Shown piece after piece: positions 28,101 to 42,500 of a stretch of 64,000 nucleotides of DNA. The translations under genes were made by a program, and so were the position numbers. The stretch spans positions 7,839,501 through 7,903,500 of the forward strand of contig CM041101.1 of assembly GCA_023079485.1 (NCBI GenBank), in the 5' to 3' direction. The notes under the pieces were generated by a model. The model did no database searches and was not told where the DNA came from. It was given only the letters and a program-made list of their open reading frames with translations. The stretch is from Archilochus colubris (lineage: Eukaryota > Chordata > Aves > Apodiformes > Trochilidae). The first letter of the stretch is position 1. Every line of letters starts with the position of its first letter.

Positions 28101-31100
28101 TATTCTTTCCTCCTGTTTCTAATCTGTTTCTGATAGAAAAAGGCTTATAATGTCTCTTTTTAGAATATTACTGTCATTCTTCCCTTTTGTTGTCCAGTAA
28201 CTTCTGGTTTCACATTCATTTTTTCAATATTTTCTCTTGCTTTAGGCAAAGTCTGAGAATACAGACTCAGTTTCTACTCAATTACTTTTGCCTGAGCTAA
28301 GACTTCAGAACCAGCTCTAACTGTATAACATAGATAAACCATTTTTTAGATGAAGGTTTCCATAGAATAATTGAGATACTGGTGTGGGTATGAAGTACAC
28401 AGAGCAAATCTAATTTCAGACTTGGCTAGAAAAGGAGAAACTTCACTGAAATCAACAGAAGAGGAAGAGTAGAGTGAAAAGACAGAAAATAAATACTCAG
28501 CATGTGACAAAAGATTGCAAGGTTCAAACTGCTATTTGTCATCCTGATGAATTAAAAAAAATCCTAAATAATCAATCCTCTATTCCAATGATTTCTTTCC
28601 TGACTCCTGTGGTATTTCTCCAATTATTCCATGCATGGGTGGGGGTTATCCTTTGATTTAATGCTGGGAACCTAGAAGAGTTATTTAGGAATCCCATCAT
28701 TTTGGCTTATAGATACACCACATCCCTCAGGTGAGGGATGCTTCTTCCACTTAGCCTGAAATATTTCATAACTCAGCAAAGAGGAAGGTAAAATAGAATT
28801 AGTGTTATTTACAATATTTTAGGCAACACACCTACAAAGAGAAGGAACAAAAGGAAAACAGTTTAATCTACCAAAATGAAATATAGGAGTTCCTCTCTCT
28901 GTGTATGCAGATGATGAAATCAGTTTTTTTTCTCACATACAGGCATTCTGTCTTTCTGCAAACCATCGATACCCTTTCCTGGTGGAACATGCTGGTTTTT
29001 AATAACTAATCTTCTTTTATAGCTTATCTCCAGCAGAAGTTCCAGAAAGGTGTTTACTACTTTCATTTCATTTATAGAATATGTAATCTTTCTGGAAAAA
29101 AACCCTATGGAACACATTGTGTAGTCTAACCAGCACAGTTTTCATTGACAAACAAGACAAAACTTTAAACTTTCAATGCTTATTTGCTGTTTTATTTTCC
29201 CTCTCATTTGCTTATTTCCAAACTTGCATGCAGAAGGTGAATGTCACCTTTTCTGTCATTTTCACTTTATTTCCCATACCATCTCCTGCTGGTTTTCTGA
29301 CCAGGAACCAGCCCAGCCCACACAGGTTGGGAAACACAGTTCCAGGTAGCTGGGCTTAAAGAAAGTCTCTATTAGACCTGGGCAAGTTATCACCCCTATT
29401 TCAGAATTAACTCCTCCCAATGAATTTTTCTGTTCTACTCCCATGGATACATCCCTGGGCACGTCCTGCAGCTGCTGGGTCTCTTACTGGGATTATCATC
29501 AAGTCTGAGTGACTGCAGAATCATTAACATTCAGTTGCTGATCCTATTGACTGCTCAGCATCCTCTGCAGACAGATCTCTGCTTCCCTCCCCATGCAATA
29601 TTATCATTTTCAGACACTCCAGTCTTCTCTCCTAGCTTTGTTAGAGTGACTGAAATTATGAGAATGGCTGGAAGAATTTAAAGTCCTTTTTTTTTTTTCC
29701 CTCCTTCTTGGCAGTCTACTTTTATCTGATTTAGCAGTGTCCTGATTTGCCTCCTTATTCTGACTAAGGGGATGCAACAAATTTCTCTAATCAGTTCCCA
29801 TCACTTGATAGCACCATTTTAGTGGCAGATAAAACCTGATTCTAGGCAATGCCCTTCAGTCTGCACAGGGCAGGACATCCCCTGTGTGGCTTCTCTTCTG
29901 CTGGGGGTCTCATCAAACAAAACCCTCCCCACATCTGACTCCCAAGCCCCAGTGGGCATGTCAGAAGAACAAGATCATATAAAGATCATAAGATATATGA
30001 TCCCAAGACCATATAAAGTGCAGCACAGACACTGGAGCCAGGGGTTCAAAGCTCTTGGAGCTCCCACATGAAGCAACAATTTAATTTCTCTGTCTTCACC
30101 AATTCTTCATTCTCTTGTGATGTCTTGGCAACATTTTGTTCCCGATCAACATTCATCATTAGCTTCTTTTATTTTTTCCCCCCTCTCACTTCCTTTTATA
30201 TTCCTTTCCCTCCCCATCTGCTAATTTAAAAGGAAATTGCATGTTATTCACCATTATCAGCCAATCTGTTTACTCTGCTCTTGTTCAAATGAAGACCATT
30301 TCTCACACACTGAGCTCCTCTGTCTCACTCCCATACACACTATTATTATCCTCAAAGGCTGTTTTTTCTTTCTTATGCCACCTACAGAGCTAACAGCCCT
30401 TCCAGAGGTACAGAGCCTCCAAAAAATTTATACAGAGAGTCAAAATTAAGACATGGAAAAAGGGATCTATGGGGAAGAAGAGAGATGTCCAGATATAGGG
30501 AGAGAAGTCTCCCTCCCAAGCAGTCAGGTATCAGAAGGAATGCTGGCACACATGGAAAAGAAAGAGGTTTTGGCACCATTCTGGTTATCAGAGCAGCAGG
30601 ATGCAAACCCAGACTCAAGGCCCAGGCAGGGGAGTTGTGCAGAACAAGTTTTCTCCTGAGAAACAGGTTCTGAGGGAGCCCCCATGTCCAGCAGCTCAGC
30701 TCAGCTCAGCTCAGCCTTTCTTAGCATCCCTGAACAGCCCAGAAAATTCCTGTCCCCCATTGCTGTTTTCTCTTGCTGCTGACTGTCTCAGTATTAACCC
30801 AGCTGGTGATTTCATTTCTGGAAATGACACTGATTTTGACCTCGTGCTCCAGCTCTTTTAAGATACAAGATTAATAATATAAAAGTCTCCTTTGATCCCT
30901 ATCAGAGTAGCTAATGGTAAAATGCTGAAACAGTTCTTGATAGCAGCCATGTGAAAGCTGTGCATCCTCTGGCACAAGGAGCAGAGCTGGTATTAATAGC
31001 TTTTAAAAGCCAGTGAGAAACAAGTTATAGGAAAGGCTTTATTAGATCTTCAAGTGCCAGAATTCTCCTCTCATGATCTACTAAAATATTTCAGACAGAC

Positions 31101-32316
31101 ATTTTCCTTCAGAAAGGAGGCTTAACATTTTCACTGATGATCCCATTGAAATATTTAAAGTACATATATAAATAAAAATGGATCTGAGATATGCATCTGT
31201 TTCTATAGAGATGAGATCAGCTGCCAAAAGAGATCTCCCCTATAAAACATCATATGTGAGTTTATAAATTGGATTACAGATCAGATTATTTTTTTTTTTC
31301 CAAATTCATAATTAATTTGGCTCTAAGTAGAGGAGTTTGGAATAAATGTGATAACTGAAATTTCACCTCATCAAATATTATGGTCTGGACTTCAGGCAGA
31401 TGTCATGGAAATACATGGGTTGCTTCTAAAATTTTACATGATACCTCTGCTCTCAAGCTGACCCATGCTTAGCAAGGTATTCTAACAGATATAATTTTAA
31501 GCAGGGAAGACAAACAAACTTATTTCAAAGTTGAAGCATTTTGCTTCACTGATACATCACTTTGATAAGGGTAAGTCTTGACAAAGTCAGTGAAAGCTAC
31601 ACAACAGGAAAAATGGCAAAGACCAACTTCTCTGGGCTTAATTGGGATAAAAAGTAGCCATTTATATAATTTAGCCCTTGAGAATTTATAAAATAAGAAA
31701 TTTCCAACTTTTGTATGAGTTTGTTACTATTAATCCAGATCTCTGTGTGCTGAAACAAGTGGGTTCTTGTGTAACAGAAAAGCAGATCAGAAAAATTTGA
31801 CAATATTGGAGCTTGACTTCTTCCCAGCTGCAGGAGGATATCATGCTGTTATATTGTATGTTGCTTAGCAATGTAATGTGAGAAGCAGCACCACAGCCCT
31901 TGACAGCACCATTGTCCATTGAAATGCTTGTGAAATATTACCTGGGTTATATAAAGATAGACACAGTTAGAGAAAAATGGCATCAAGTGTCAAAACAGGA
32001 CAAAGAGAAAGGAGGCTGTAAAGAGAAGGCATTGCTATTCCAGTGGCCAGAAGGCTGCCCTGGATGATCTTGCACTCTCTGAATGCACAGAGCATAAATT
32101 AAATATGGAGAAATCATATCTGTAAAATCTCATTACAGCTAAGTGTACCAGGGATATCTTGTAGAGGAACTGCTCTCTAAGAGCTGAACAGCTCCAAGTC
32201 CATATATGTGCCAAGGCCCCTACATCACTACCATATAAAGACCCATTGTTTATTGTTCCCATCTTTTGCTTTGGAGGAAAAGTTTTGTGCTCTGATGGAC
32301 TGATCACTCAGGCTGA
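22146..32316. other. Intergenic DNA, no gene recognised
   Basis: No recognised coding or RNA gene. Simple sequence includes a (CCA)n patch near 24985-25005, (TA)n at 27222-27242, a T run at 29689-29699 and an (AGCTC)n pentanucleotide run at 30693-30716. Open frames are short and without recognisable domains. Confidence 0.5.
30693..30716. repeat. (AGCTC)n pentanucleotide microsatellite
   Basis: Four perfect AGCTC units in tandem followed by a partial one. Confidence 0.85.
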
Positions 32317-32406
32317 CAAAAAAAAACCCAAAACAAACCAAACAAAAACCAAAAACAAAACACCAAAAAAAAATCCAAACCCTCCCAAAAAAACCCCCAA
32401 AAAACT
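32317..32406. repeat. A/C-rich low-complexity tract
   Basis: About 90 bases almost entirely A and C, with runs such as CCAAAAACAAAAC. It resembles the tract at 12.9 kb. The long Phe/Val/Leu-rich reading frames on the - strand are by-products of this composition. Confidence 0.85.
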
Positions 32407-35400
32407 CCAACTATGCAATGATGGATTTATTCTACAGATTATATGATAAGGCCTCTTATGAGCTAGACAAATATGAATATTCACCTTTTGTGGTTTCACA
32501 GCAAACCAGAGCTTCCAGGTGTCACGGGCACCTCCTGTATTTGCTGCAGTTGCTTTTTCTCTGGTGCCTGTTGCACAGTGAAATGTCAATCTGCTCTTGG
32601 TTGATTGGTTTTGACAACCTCAGTACAACAGCCCCTGCCAGGGTCTGCCTTCATGCATGCCCTGTAATGTTTCTTTGACTCATCTTCCAGCCATTCCCCA
32701 TATTTTAAGTAGGCAGAGAAAAGAGCTTGGGTAATCTGCTTTCTGACCTGGGTAGTGAAGCACACAGGAGTGCTGCCTCATTGCTTAGTGTTGAAACCCT
32801 AAAACTTCAGCATCTCCAATGAGAATCTCTTTCCTCCTGCCTCAGATATTCACCTTTTCTCTGGTAAAGACGTTTTGAAATGACATCTGAGTGAGCCAGT
32901 GTGATTAGGAACCCAAAAATGGCAACGAACTCCTCGGAGCAGCTTCTCCAACAGATGGGATCCTGTCCTTCCCTACAGACTCCTGCTGAACCTGGGCAAG
33001 CATTGCCACCGAGCACACCTAGGAAAAGATGAGCACAAGTCTAGCAGGGGTCATCCACCACCACCACCCAACACAAGGTTCCTTCACCAGCACCTCTCTC
33101 TCTCTCTCTCCCTTCTTGGCAAAGCAGCGGCCGCCAGGAACCTGAAGTTGCTGCTGGGGATGCAAAGAGAAAAAATACACAGAACTAAACCTGGGCCTGA
33201 GAAATACCTCCCCAGCAGAGTGGACCTGAGGTCCACTTAAGGTACTTAAGTTTTGTAACTTTGAGGAAGCATCAGGCTCGTATTCTTACTTTGTCATGTG
33301 GAGCAAAGCTCAGATTGTGATGGTCCAGAAAGACACGGGAGTGTATCTGCATCTTGATAAAAGAATTAATAGACATGACAGATCCTGGGGGCCTTTCCAA
33401 GGAACAATTCAATATTCCCTTTTATAGTATTTGGCAGGAAAACACCAGAGTTTATTCAGCTTGAATTAACTAATGGATTTGAGCATTCTCTTTAACAAAG
33501 AGAAAAGATGTTGAGTTACACTGGCTGCAGGGTCACAGAATGCTTTAGATGAATCTCAGAACTGATTTACCAGAGAACCTGTGCTGCCTTTTCTCTAAAC
33601 TCACAGGCACTGATGCCTTCCTTGTATTTTAAAATGAAAATTCCTAAAAATTTAGAGCATTTCTTTTTGTTGGTATCTGAAAGTAGAACAGTGCTTGGGT
33701 CATCTCCCTTCACTGTCATCAGAAGTACAATGTTAGAACAACATCTTTCCTTTGGCCTTTCAATGATTTCCTATTTCTTTGACTTCCCTAATTTGATTTC
33801 CTTAACTTCATTTTTTAAACTTGCCACATCTTCTTGTTCAGCCTTGGCTTTCTTTTATCCAATCTGAAATTAAGATCTATTCTGTGGCCTCTGTGCCTCT
33901 AATGGATTTTCTGGTTAAACATAAGTGAATGCATAATTCAGCCAGAAGGTTTTTCATAACAGTGCAGTTTTACAATGGATTAAAAGCAGTTAGCTTTTAC
34001 TGATGCCAACTTCTTTTTGGATCCAGTGCTTCAGAGAAGTTCAGTACACACAGACTCCTTTACTTTCATCCTGAAGAAAGCTTTTTCAAATTCACTAAAA
34101 CTCAAGGCTTTAAAAATCTTTATTTTTAACAATATGCAGCTCAGAACCAGAGGCTGGCTGGCACGATACAACTCTGCTGCCTTGTTTTCTGTATAAACAA
34201 TTTCAGCAAGGAGAATAACATCCCCACGAACATAATCAATTGCTCAGCACAACTTCCAAACTCCACTCTTACATTTTCCACCTTCCTGAGCATGTTGAGC
34301 TTTGGAAGCACCCAGAAGTGGGGAACAGTTGCAGTTAAAGGGTGAAGAGAAAATCCTGGCTTCCTCACAGCTGAGCCTTTCATTACCAATCAGCATCATT
34401 TACTTGGCTTGTCAGCTCAAGGCCACAAACCCAGCTGATATTCATCCTTGTATTTCCCTCTGACTAAACTAAGCCTTTGGACCAATTCCCTCCAGCCAGA
34501 GGATAAAACCCACACCTGAAGAGCAGATGGTGTGTGCAGCTCCCTCCAAAGGAAAAGTGCACAAGTGACCAATGCTAAGTGAGGCTTTGGAGCATTTGGA
34601 GACCAACATTCTCCCCAAAAGACTTTTCCTCTCATATTGTTTTTCTTGGAATGACTACAGAGCCACACACAGTGGGATTTACCAAAACTGATTTGGTTGA
34701 TAGCATTTTGTATGTATCAAAAAAAAAAAAAAAAAAAAAAAAGAATGCAAGAAAAGGCAGGGAGTCTCCAGAATGGCTGCAGGTACTTCAACTCTTCGTT
34801 TCATTTTCAGTTAAAATGTCAGGGAAAAAAAATTCCATGACAGTCAGGAAAAAGTTTTTCCCAGCAGTTCAGTTTCACACAGTGGAACAGTTCTCTGGGG
34901 CTACTTTGCCAATTTGTGACCCCACCTGAGCTGGGGCCTCTCTGATCAATTTGCTCAGGCACATTACTGCTTACCATGACAATGTACCTGGTGAAATGGC
35001 CACCTTCTCTGAGAGGCTGGCATGAGGTTTATATTTATTTCAGAATTTTCTGAGCTGGTACTTGATGAAAACAAAAACAAACAAACAAACAAAAAGTCGG
35101 TGTGGATGCTTTCATCCTGGTGTTTTTCTGTGCAGACATACAGCTCCTTAAAGGAACCAATCTGGGTAACAGATGATGGGATTAATTTACATTTTACTGA
35201 GAGAAGGTAGAACCAAGGTGGCTTGAGTGGAAGAGGAGCAGCAGAGCAGTCACAGTGGGAGATCAGGAGTGGAAGAATTCACATGGTTTCCCTTCAGAGC
35301 AGCTGAGGATGTCAGCACCCATCCCACCACCCCTCTGACCAAGCTGACATCCACCAAATGCCTGGAGAGCAGTTACCTGGCTCCCACCCAAACCAAAGGT

Positions 35401-35909
35401 TTCAGGGAACCACGAGTGGGAAGAATGGGACCCAGTGATGTCCCAAAGGCTCCTTTGCTTGCAGAGCAGGATGGGTGAGCACCTGGAATGCAGAGTTAAA
35501 TACAAGGGAGCAGCTAAACCTGTGCCATGGAGCCACAGCAAAGCTGAACAGACAACAGGCCGAAGTGCAGCGATCCTGTGAGCACCTCTGAGCCCCTCAG
35601 TCCGGTGTTTGGGGCGATGGATCTCGATGCATGAAGCCCTGGGATTCATTTGCTGCCCCGGTGCCTGCTGCCGCCCTCCTGAACCACCTCCTGTTTCCCG
35701 ATAGAAAAGGCTTAAACTCCTCCTTGTGGATAATTGGAGAAAATCGGGTTGGGAACAGGAAGACAGCGGCAGAGGTTGGAAGGGATCAGCCTCTCTTAGG
35801 AGAACTTCAGCTTTTCACATCCTTTGCCCCCTCTGCCGTCCCCATTCTTGGAGGTTTTCAGCCAGGACAGAGCCCTGAGCAGCCTCAGCTCAATCTGCTT
35901 GGAACAGGA
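32407..35909. other. Intergenic DNA, no gene recognised
   Basis: Includes (CT)n at about 33094-33110, an A run of about 25 at 34718-34742 and an (AAAC)n patch at 35070-35093. From about 35,560 to 35,850 CpG is mildly enriched. No gene is recognised. Confidence 0.5.
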
Positions 35910-35965
35910 GCTTGAGTTAAAGATCTCTTGAGGTCCCCTCCAATTTGTGTTATATCCTATATTCT
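35910..35965 (+). mobile_element. CR1 LINE 3'-end relic
   Basis: 'agatctcttgaggtcccctcc' matches the CR1 3' landmark 'gatctcttgaggtcccttcc'. It is followed by decayed octamers where ATTCTATG-type units are expected ('ttgtgttatatcctatattcttgtg'). Old and short. Confidence 0.5.
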
Positions 35966-36414
35966 TGTGCTCCTATACACACAAAAAGGAAAAAGCATAA
36001 ACCAGAGAGAGCTCAGCAGCTGCTACAGAGAGAAATAAAGGATGGAAGTGTGCTAGAGGCTTCACACTACTCTGTTTCATTAGATCCAAAAGCAGTTGAC
36101 ATCATCTCCTGGTGGAAGTTTCAGGCAAATTAATATAGGAAACAGCAAAATGTACTTCTGTCCTCATTCCCAAGACAGATGGAGATAAGAATTAAACAGA
36201 AGTATAAACAGGACAGGGCTGAAACACAGTGACAGCAGCATCTAAAGTATCATCTCAAGAGTCTCTTTTTGTACCTGTACCCCAAAGTAACCACACACTG
36301 TAAAGTTGGGCAGAGGTGCTGCTAAATAATAATTTTGATTCACCACAGCTAATTCTTAAAACAGCAGCAGAATTCTGAGCATCAATATTTACTTTCCAAA
36401 ACCAAATAAAACAA

Positions 36415-36490
36415 TATATCTACATAATGTTTTACATCCACGAGTCTCAAAGCACTTGAGAGAGCCAGAAGAGCTCCACAGAGGTTACAA
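36415..36490 (+). repeat. Possible ancient amniote interspersed repeat
   Basis: 'tctcaaagcacttgagag' after 'acataatgttttacatcca' resembles the 'atttatatagcacttttcatcc..atctcaaagcacttta' stretch found in old amniote interspersed elements. The match is weak and from memory. Confidence 0.3.
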
Positions 36491-36514
36491 CAGTTTGCTG
36501 CAAGTTAGGAGGTC

Positions 36515-36589
36515 AAGGGAGTGCATTGGACCTTTTACCAAGGGAGTGCATTGGACCTTTTACCAAGGGAGTGCGTTGGACCTTTTACT
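36515..36589. repeat. 25-bp tandem repeat, three copies
   Basis: The unit is 25 bases long and begins AAGGGAGTGCATTGG. Copies 1 and 2 (36515-36539, 36540-36564) are identical. Copy 3 (36565-36589) has A-to-G at position 11 and a change at its last base. There are no spacers, so this is a direct tandem array and not a CRISPR. Confidence 0.95.
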
Positions 36590-39500
36590 TTGTTTTTGAG
36601 CTCAAATCATCCAAGGGAAGCTCAGCTCAGTGGATGCAACCAATGAACATTTTGTGAGCTGGCAGAGATGGATACAGAAGATACAAACACAAAACAGACT
36701 TCACCACTCAGGAAATGTTCACACTGAAGTCCTATATGTAAGAATCAACTCAAGAAATAAAAATAGCATTTGATTAATTTCTTACAAGGAAGTTTTGTAG
36801 CACCATGAGGTATCAGGGCCATAGAAGTCAAAGTGCTATTGCAGTACAGCCATACCCTTTGTTGCACACATTTTTAACTGGGGCCAACTGCTTATCCTTG
36901 AATTTATTTAACAGCCCAGCAGCCATTTCAGCTGTGGGCAAAGGGCACCATTAAAAGTGAAAAGTACACCATTAAAATTCTGCAATGTGAACGAATAAGA
37001 GAAGAACAGAAGACACTTAAATCCTCCTAGATTTTATCCCATTCATAAATTAAACGTAGACCTCATCCTCCAAAGTCTTTTAATATAAAGTGGAAAGGTA
37101 ATTATGTCGAGTGATTCCTCTTGGCAGCTCTAGGTTTAGCAGCTTCCTCACCTTGCTCTGTCCTGCAGAGCTTCTGGATTCTGCTCTGACCTTCTGCATT
37201 CAAACTGTCAAACCTTCTATGGCAAGTTAGCCACCTAATTTGCAAATGGACATTTAAAACCTATCAAAACAGTTTGTGCCTGAGAGTACATCTTGTTTAC
37301 GAGAACAAACTACAGAAGCTAAGTAATAAAACTTGAAGAAATGCATTTTACAGTGGAAACACTGGCACAACTTTAATTACTTCAGTGTAGCAGGCATCTC
37401 TCTGGACAGCCTCTTCAGCCACTTCCAGTGTATTTTAAACCTACATGAAAAAGTCAAAAGAAATCCATACAGCAAGAAATAGAATCATAAATCCCTTCCA
37501 AGAGCAAGATGAGAAAGCTTGCAACCCATTAAGACTCAGTCCTTGGGATGAAAGGAGAAGCAAGCAGTGGTATTTCTCCCATTGTCTGAGCTGATTCCAG
37601 TCTAACCCAACTCAGAGAGAGCTTCACTAACAAGTTAATAAGGAACAAGAGCTCAAGTCATTAGCAAATTGAACAAAAATAGTAATTTGGGAAATAGATT
37701 GCAGGCTTAGAAGGAAATGCAACTCCAGCTGCTGTGTAAGAAGAGACACTGATACCAATGGGCACTCTTTAGATACAAACAGCACCAAAATGAGTGGAAT
37801 ATCAGGACGGCCAAACAATTAGCAACTTAATGGACTTTTGCTGGGATTATGCAGTTTCTCACGGGCAGCACAGACCCAGCCTGGGAGAGGAGCAGTGAGC
37901 TGGGCATGTGCTATGCTGCTAATGGCATCCCCACTTGAGCAGGTATCTACATACTGAAGTAAGGATGTAAAGTCAGGAATAACACACACACTGCCATCCA
38001 GGGACCTCAGGGGGATTTGTCAGATTTTATGAAATATTTGAGCTAGAGTGAAATAATTCCATCCAGCACTGGGATGCATTACACCAAGTGCTTAGCAAAT
38101 AGTGACAATGCCTGAAGTGAAGTCACTGTGTCCAAGGGACATGAGATAAAGCAGAATGGATTAAGAGGGCTCTGCTCCCCCTGTGAGCCGTATTTCTTTA
38201 ATATATCCCACTGGTAACTCCTGGGATGTGGTCACCAGACCCTGCCTTGTCTATGGAAATAGATGCAAGTTAAATGCTAGGAAAGTCTACAGAAACTCAG
38301 CCACTTTTCAGGAACATCCACACTGCATATTGCACACAAAGTGATTGCTCCTAATTCATCAAGTTCAATTAAAAGGAAAAAAATAAATGAGATACCAAAA
38401 TAGCTTTGAAGTCAGATGATTTCTGCATATAGCAAACCTCTCATGTTGTAAATGAAAAACACATCTAGTTACTTTAAGTAAAATAATTAATAGTAAAAAT
38501 ACTAAAAGAAAAAAAGCTTTCTGCTGAACAAGGTTCTAGATATAACAAATATTGTTTTGAGGCAAACATCTATACAAGAGTAATGCTGTCAAACAGGCTA
38601 CTTTCTACACACCTACACTGTATTCCAAAAGTATTTATTCCATTATTATGATCCCTACAAACACTTTAGCTGTACTGAGATGTTACAATACATACAGAGA
38701 GGCAACACATCTAAAAGGTGAGAGCCAAGTCCCAGGACTTTAGTTCTTGGCTGCCAGATCCACTTGTTGCTATGTAAGAAGCCATCACCATGCAGAAGGG
38801 TTTGGTCCCTCTGTGTGAGAGGAGAGAGAAAGCCTTTATTGCTGTGCAGGTAGCCCTAACTCAGTATTTTTCCTCATTAGAGTAAAAATACATATGCTAA
38901 TTCATTTGCTCTGACAGTCAATATTAGAAGACAGTCAAATATTAAAATCTCAGCTTCAGCCAGTTCTGAACATGACCATATGCTATTTTGATAACGAAGC
39001 CATTTGTCTGTCCCCTGGAATTGTGAAGGAATGAATCACAGCACAAAGTGCCACTGACTTCTGAACAGAAACTTGATTAAGTGAGGATCAGTCTCTGCTG
39101 TGAACTACTGAAAGCTCTGGTAGAGACTGTGGGTGAATAGATTGTACCTAATGAATTCTAAGGCTGTGAACTCATCTATGTTGATGAAGAAAGCGAAGTC
39201 AAAGCGGATAAAAGCCTGGACAGAAATAGCAGGATGGCTCAGTGAATCACAGCTTTCATCCCTGACCAGCATGTTTCACTTCTGAGATGATGAATCAATT
39301 GTAGAGTCTTAGCCTTGTCATCATTGCACAAGGGTCCCTGTCCCACAAGTGGGATAAAGGATGGGTCAGCACAGCCTGGCCAGAGCTCAGCCCTGGAGAC
39401 CACAGGGAGGGCCCTGGCAGAGGAGCTCTGGGGGTGTCCAGGGCTGGGGGAACCTGCTCAGGATCCCCAGGACAGGCATTTATCATTTACCTGCCCAGGC

Positions 39501-42500
39501 AGGATGAGGAAAGGAGAAAGGTGATGTCTGAGGACTGGAAATCACCAGAGATGCAAACAGGAAATTTCCACAACCTATGAGCAACCCTGAGCAAGATGTT
39601 ACGCTCCTGTATTCAGACTAAGTCCAAATAATTAAGTATTTCGAATGGAAACGTATACTGACTGCTGAGCTGCAGGTTCCTGCCAGCAATCTGTCCTAAA
39701 AATCTCATCATTAGAGGCAATGATTAAAAGAGAAATGTCACCTTACATTTATACAGCAGTTTTCATCCTGAAGCACTTCATTAACTATCTTTCCAAAGAT
39801 CACTTTTCAATACTGATTTTCTGTATTTATCCTGTCTGTCCAAACCAGAAAAAAAGAGGCAGACTGTACTCTTTTTAGAATCTCATCAGATAGAACCTGA
39901 AACTGTAGTTTCCATAGAAACACATCATGGGGCTCTTGGTCTCTCTGTCAAACCTGTTCATAAACTTTCAGCTTTCCTTAATGCTGGATTTTCAAAAACA
40001 ACAATTAGATCTTTCATTAGTGCTCTTCCAGTCTTTTGTCCTTGTTTTCCATAAGGGAAGTACAGCCAGATGCAGCTGAACCATGGGTTCTGGCACTGCT
40101 CATGGGGTCTCTTCCTTTCAACTTCCCCATTTTGTAGCTCTGAGGTAGCAAAGTGGTAAATGAAGTGGCTGGGATTTAATTTTCCCCCTCCCCCAGAGCT
40201 GACCTGGCTCTCTCCCTTTGTGTAATTGGTGAGGTTTGTGCAAGAATGGAAAATAAATACCACCCTGTGCACTGGTTTGTAGTCAGGGTGACTGGTACCT
40301 CTGTACTGCTCCTGACTCCCAGCTCAGGGGCAGTTTTATTGGGAACAACAAGGGAAGAAACACAAATGTTTGTCTTCATTTCCTGAGAGTCTCCTTCAGT
40401 TGTTTTCTGAACCCAGTGTAGCTGAATCACTGCTGCCAGGAGTGTATTTGCATCAGAAAACGTCCTCAGAGGCTTTGTTACTTTTATCATCAGTTTTAGA
40501 TTATACTGCTTGTCCCGAAGTGCTTTCAGTGTCTTACAGAGTTATTCTGTTTCTAGGCGTAGAACTATTAAATGCACAAATAGAATTAAATGTGCAGCAC
40601 TTGAACATTATTTTTTTTTCAGTAATATAATCTCTTATTCTACAACCACCTCTTGCTAGCAGTTCTGCTCTTAAATTCCAGGGAAGCAGCAGTTACAATG
40701 CTGAAACCTCCAGGCTATCTAAGTGTGAGACAAACTTGTAATCTCAGTGACATACTACAGGAGGATTTCTTCTCAGGCTGGGTTTCCTGCATAGCAAAGT
40801 GACATTCCCTTGCTGCTCTGAGGCATCTTGATGACTTTGACTTGTTCTAGTAGGTCTATTTTTTCATTATTACCCAAGGCTTTTTCTGTTTTGTTAAACA
40901 CAAATTCTCTTTTGCCAAACCTACAGAAGCAAAGAAATCATTATATTGAAAAATCAAAAAGAGCAGTGGCTGGCCAGAGGAATTCTGGGAAAGAGCAGGA
41001 ATGACAAGTAAAACCTTTGTGCACATGAGTAGCATATGAAATGGCAGAGGGAATAGGAAAGAGGTTTCACAAGAAACTTACCTGAGAACATTGGGAAATT
41101 TGAAAGAGTTATGTTTTTTGTGGGTTTTTTGACAGCTCCTTCTGAGAGTTAAACACCATGCCAACAAAACTGCTCCTGCATCCCTCTGCCCCCAGCATCC
41201 ACCCAAAGGATGTGAGGAGCAACACATCACCATAACCTGGACTCCAGGCCCATGAAAGGAGAATTCTGACTCCTAACAAGCCACGAAAACTCAGTCCTCT
41301 ACCCTTAGACAGTAAGAAATACTTCAGGAAAAAAAGAACTATTCCCAACATATTGTCTGGAAGCAAACATCATCAGCAAATACAGTTTAATTGTACTTAG
41401 TCCTTTAAATGTATTCTGTAAGTGTAAACAGCATAAAAATAGCAAACCTCCCAGACTTGAAAAGATACTTTAAACAATGTATCTTTTCATGAGGGAGAAA
41501 TTATTCTGTTTAAAGAAACCCAGTTTTAAAATATTCCTATTTTGGGATCATTGATTCCAACATACACATATTCTATTTCCACTGAAAACAAATAACCGCA
41601 TTATATGAAAATAGGCAACTAAATAAAATGCAGACTTTTGTAACGTGGGAAACATTTGTTGAACTAGCATTCTGGTTTGGATTACTTTTAAACATTTTAA
41701 GAGAAACTGATGCAAAGCAGTGTTCTTCAGAATAAAACTAAAAATATACGTAGGGACCTACTGCAAAGTTAAACAGTTCCAGGGACATAGCTCCAATCCA
41801 AAATCCAACCAGACATTTAAACACAACTATAGTAAGAATACAGATGTCCTAACAAAGTGAAGTTCTCCCTTAAAATCTGAATTATAAACAGCAATGAAAA
41901 ATGATGTTTATAAGAGTCCCTTAAAATTTGTTGTCAGCTGGGAAAAGCACAATAAAATAAAGCACCAGAGCACACCTTGCTACCATATTGCCATGTAGAA
42001 TCCCTGTGGGAAGCTGACAACACAGAAGACTTTTTGAGCATAGAAGAGCAGGAGCATAACTGAAATTTCACCTAAGATTTAGCATACCCTGTGCAGCTCC
42101 ACATGGGATTCAGAAGATGAGCGTTCCACATCCAGCAGCTTTTTACAGGAGGAATCAAAGAGTTTCAGGAACAACCTTTGATATTATCCCATGATCAGCA
42201 AGGACTACAACTTACTTTCAGAAAGACCTTTAAAACAAAGACTGAGGTGACAAAAATCAATATATTCGACACATGTGGCAAACAGCACTGACTGGGAGCA
42301 GCTGTGGCTAATAGGATGCTGACATCTAATGGCAGATCTGCTCATTGCTCTAAAGAAGAAACATCTCAACTGATTGTTGACTTTTTGAGAAATAACAAAG
42401 CTGCAGCTATGGCCTGCAGAAGAAACAGAACAAATGTTTCCAAGGCTGGTAGACCTCACACAAATCTGCTTTCTAATTAACTGCCCACCTGATTAGTATT

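Noticed and set aside
34718..34742. The A run at 34.7 kb as the tail of a processed pseudogene
   Set aside because: The sequence before it encodes nothing recognisable and shows no target-site duplication by eye.
36515..36589. Repeated units as a CRISPR array
   Set aside because: There are no spacers between the units, and this is vertebrate nuclear DNA. It is a plain tandem repeat.
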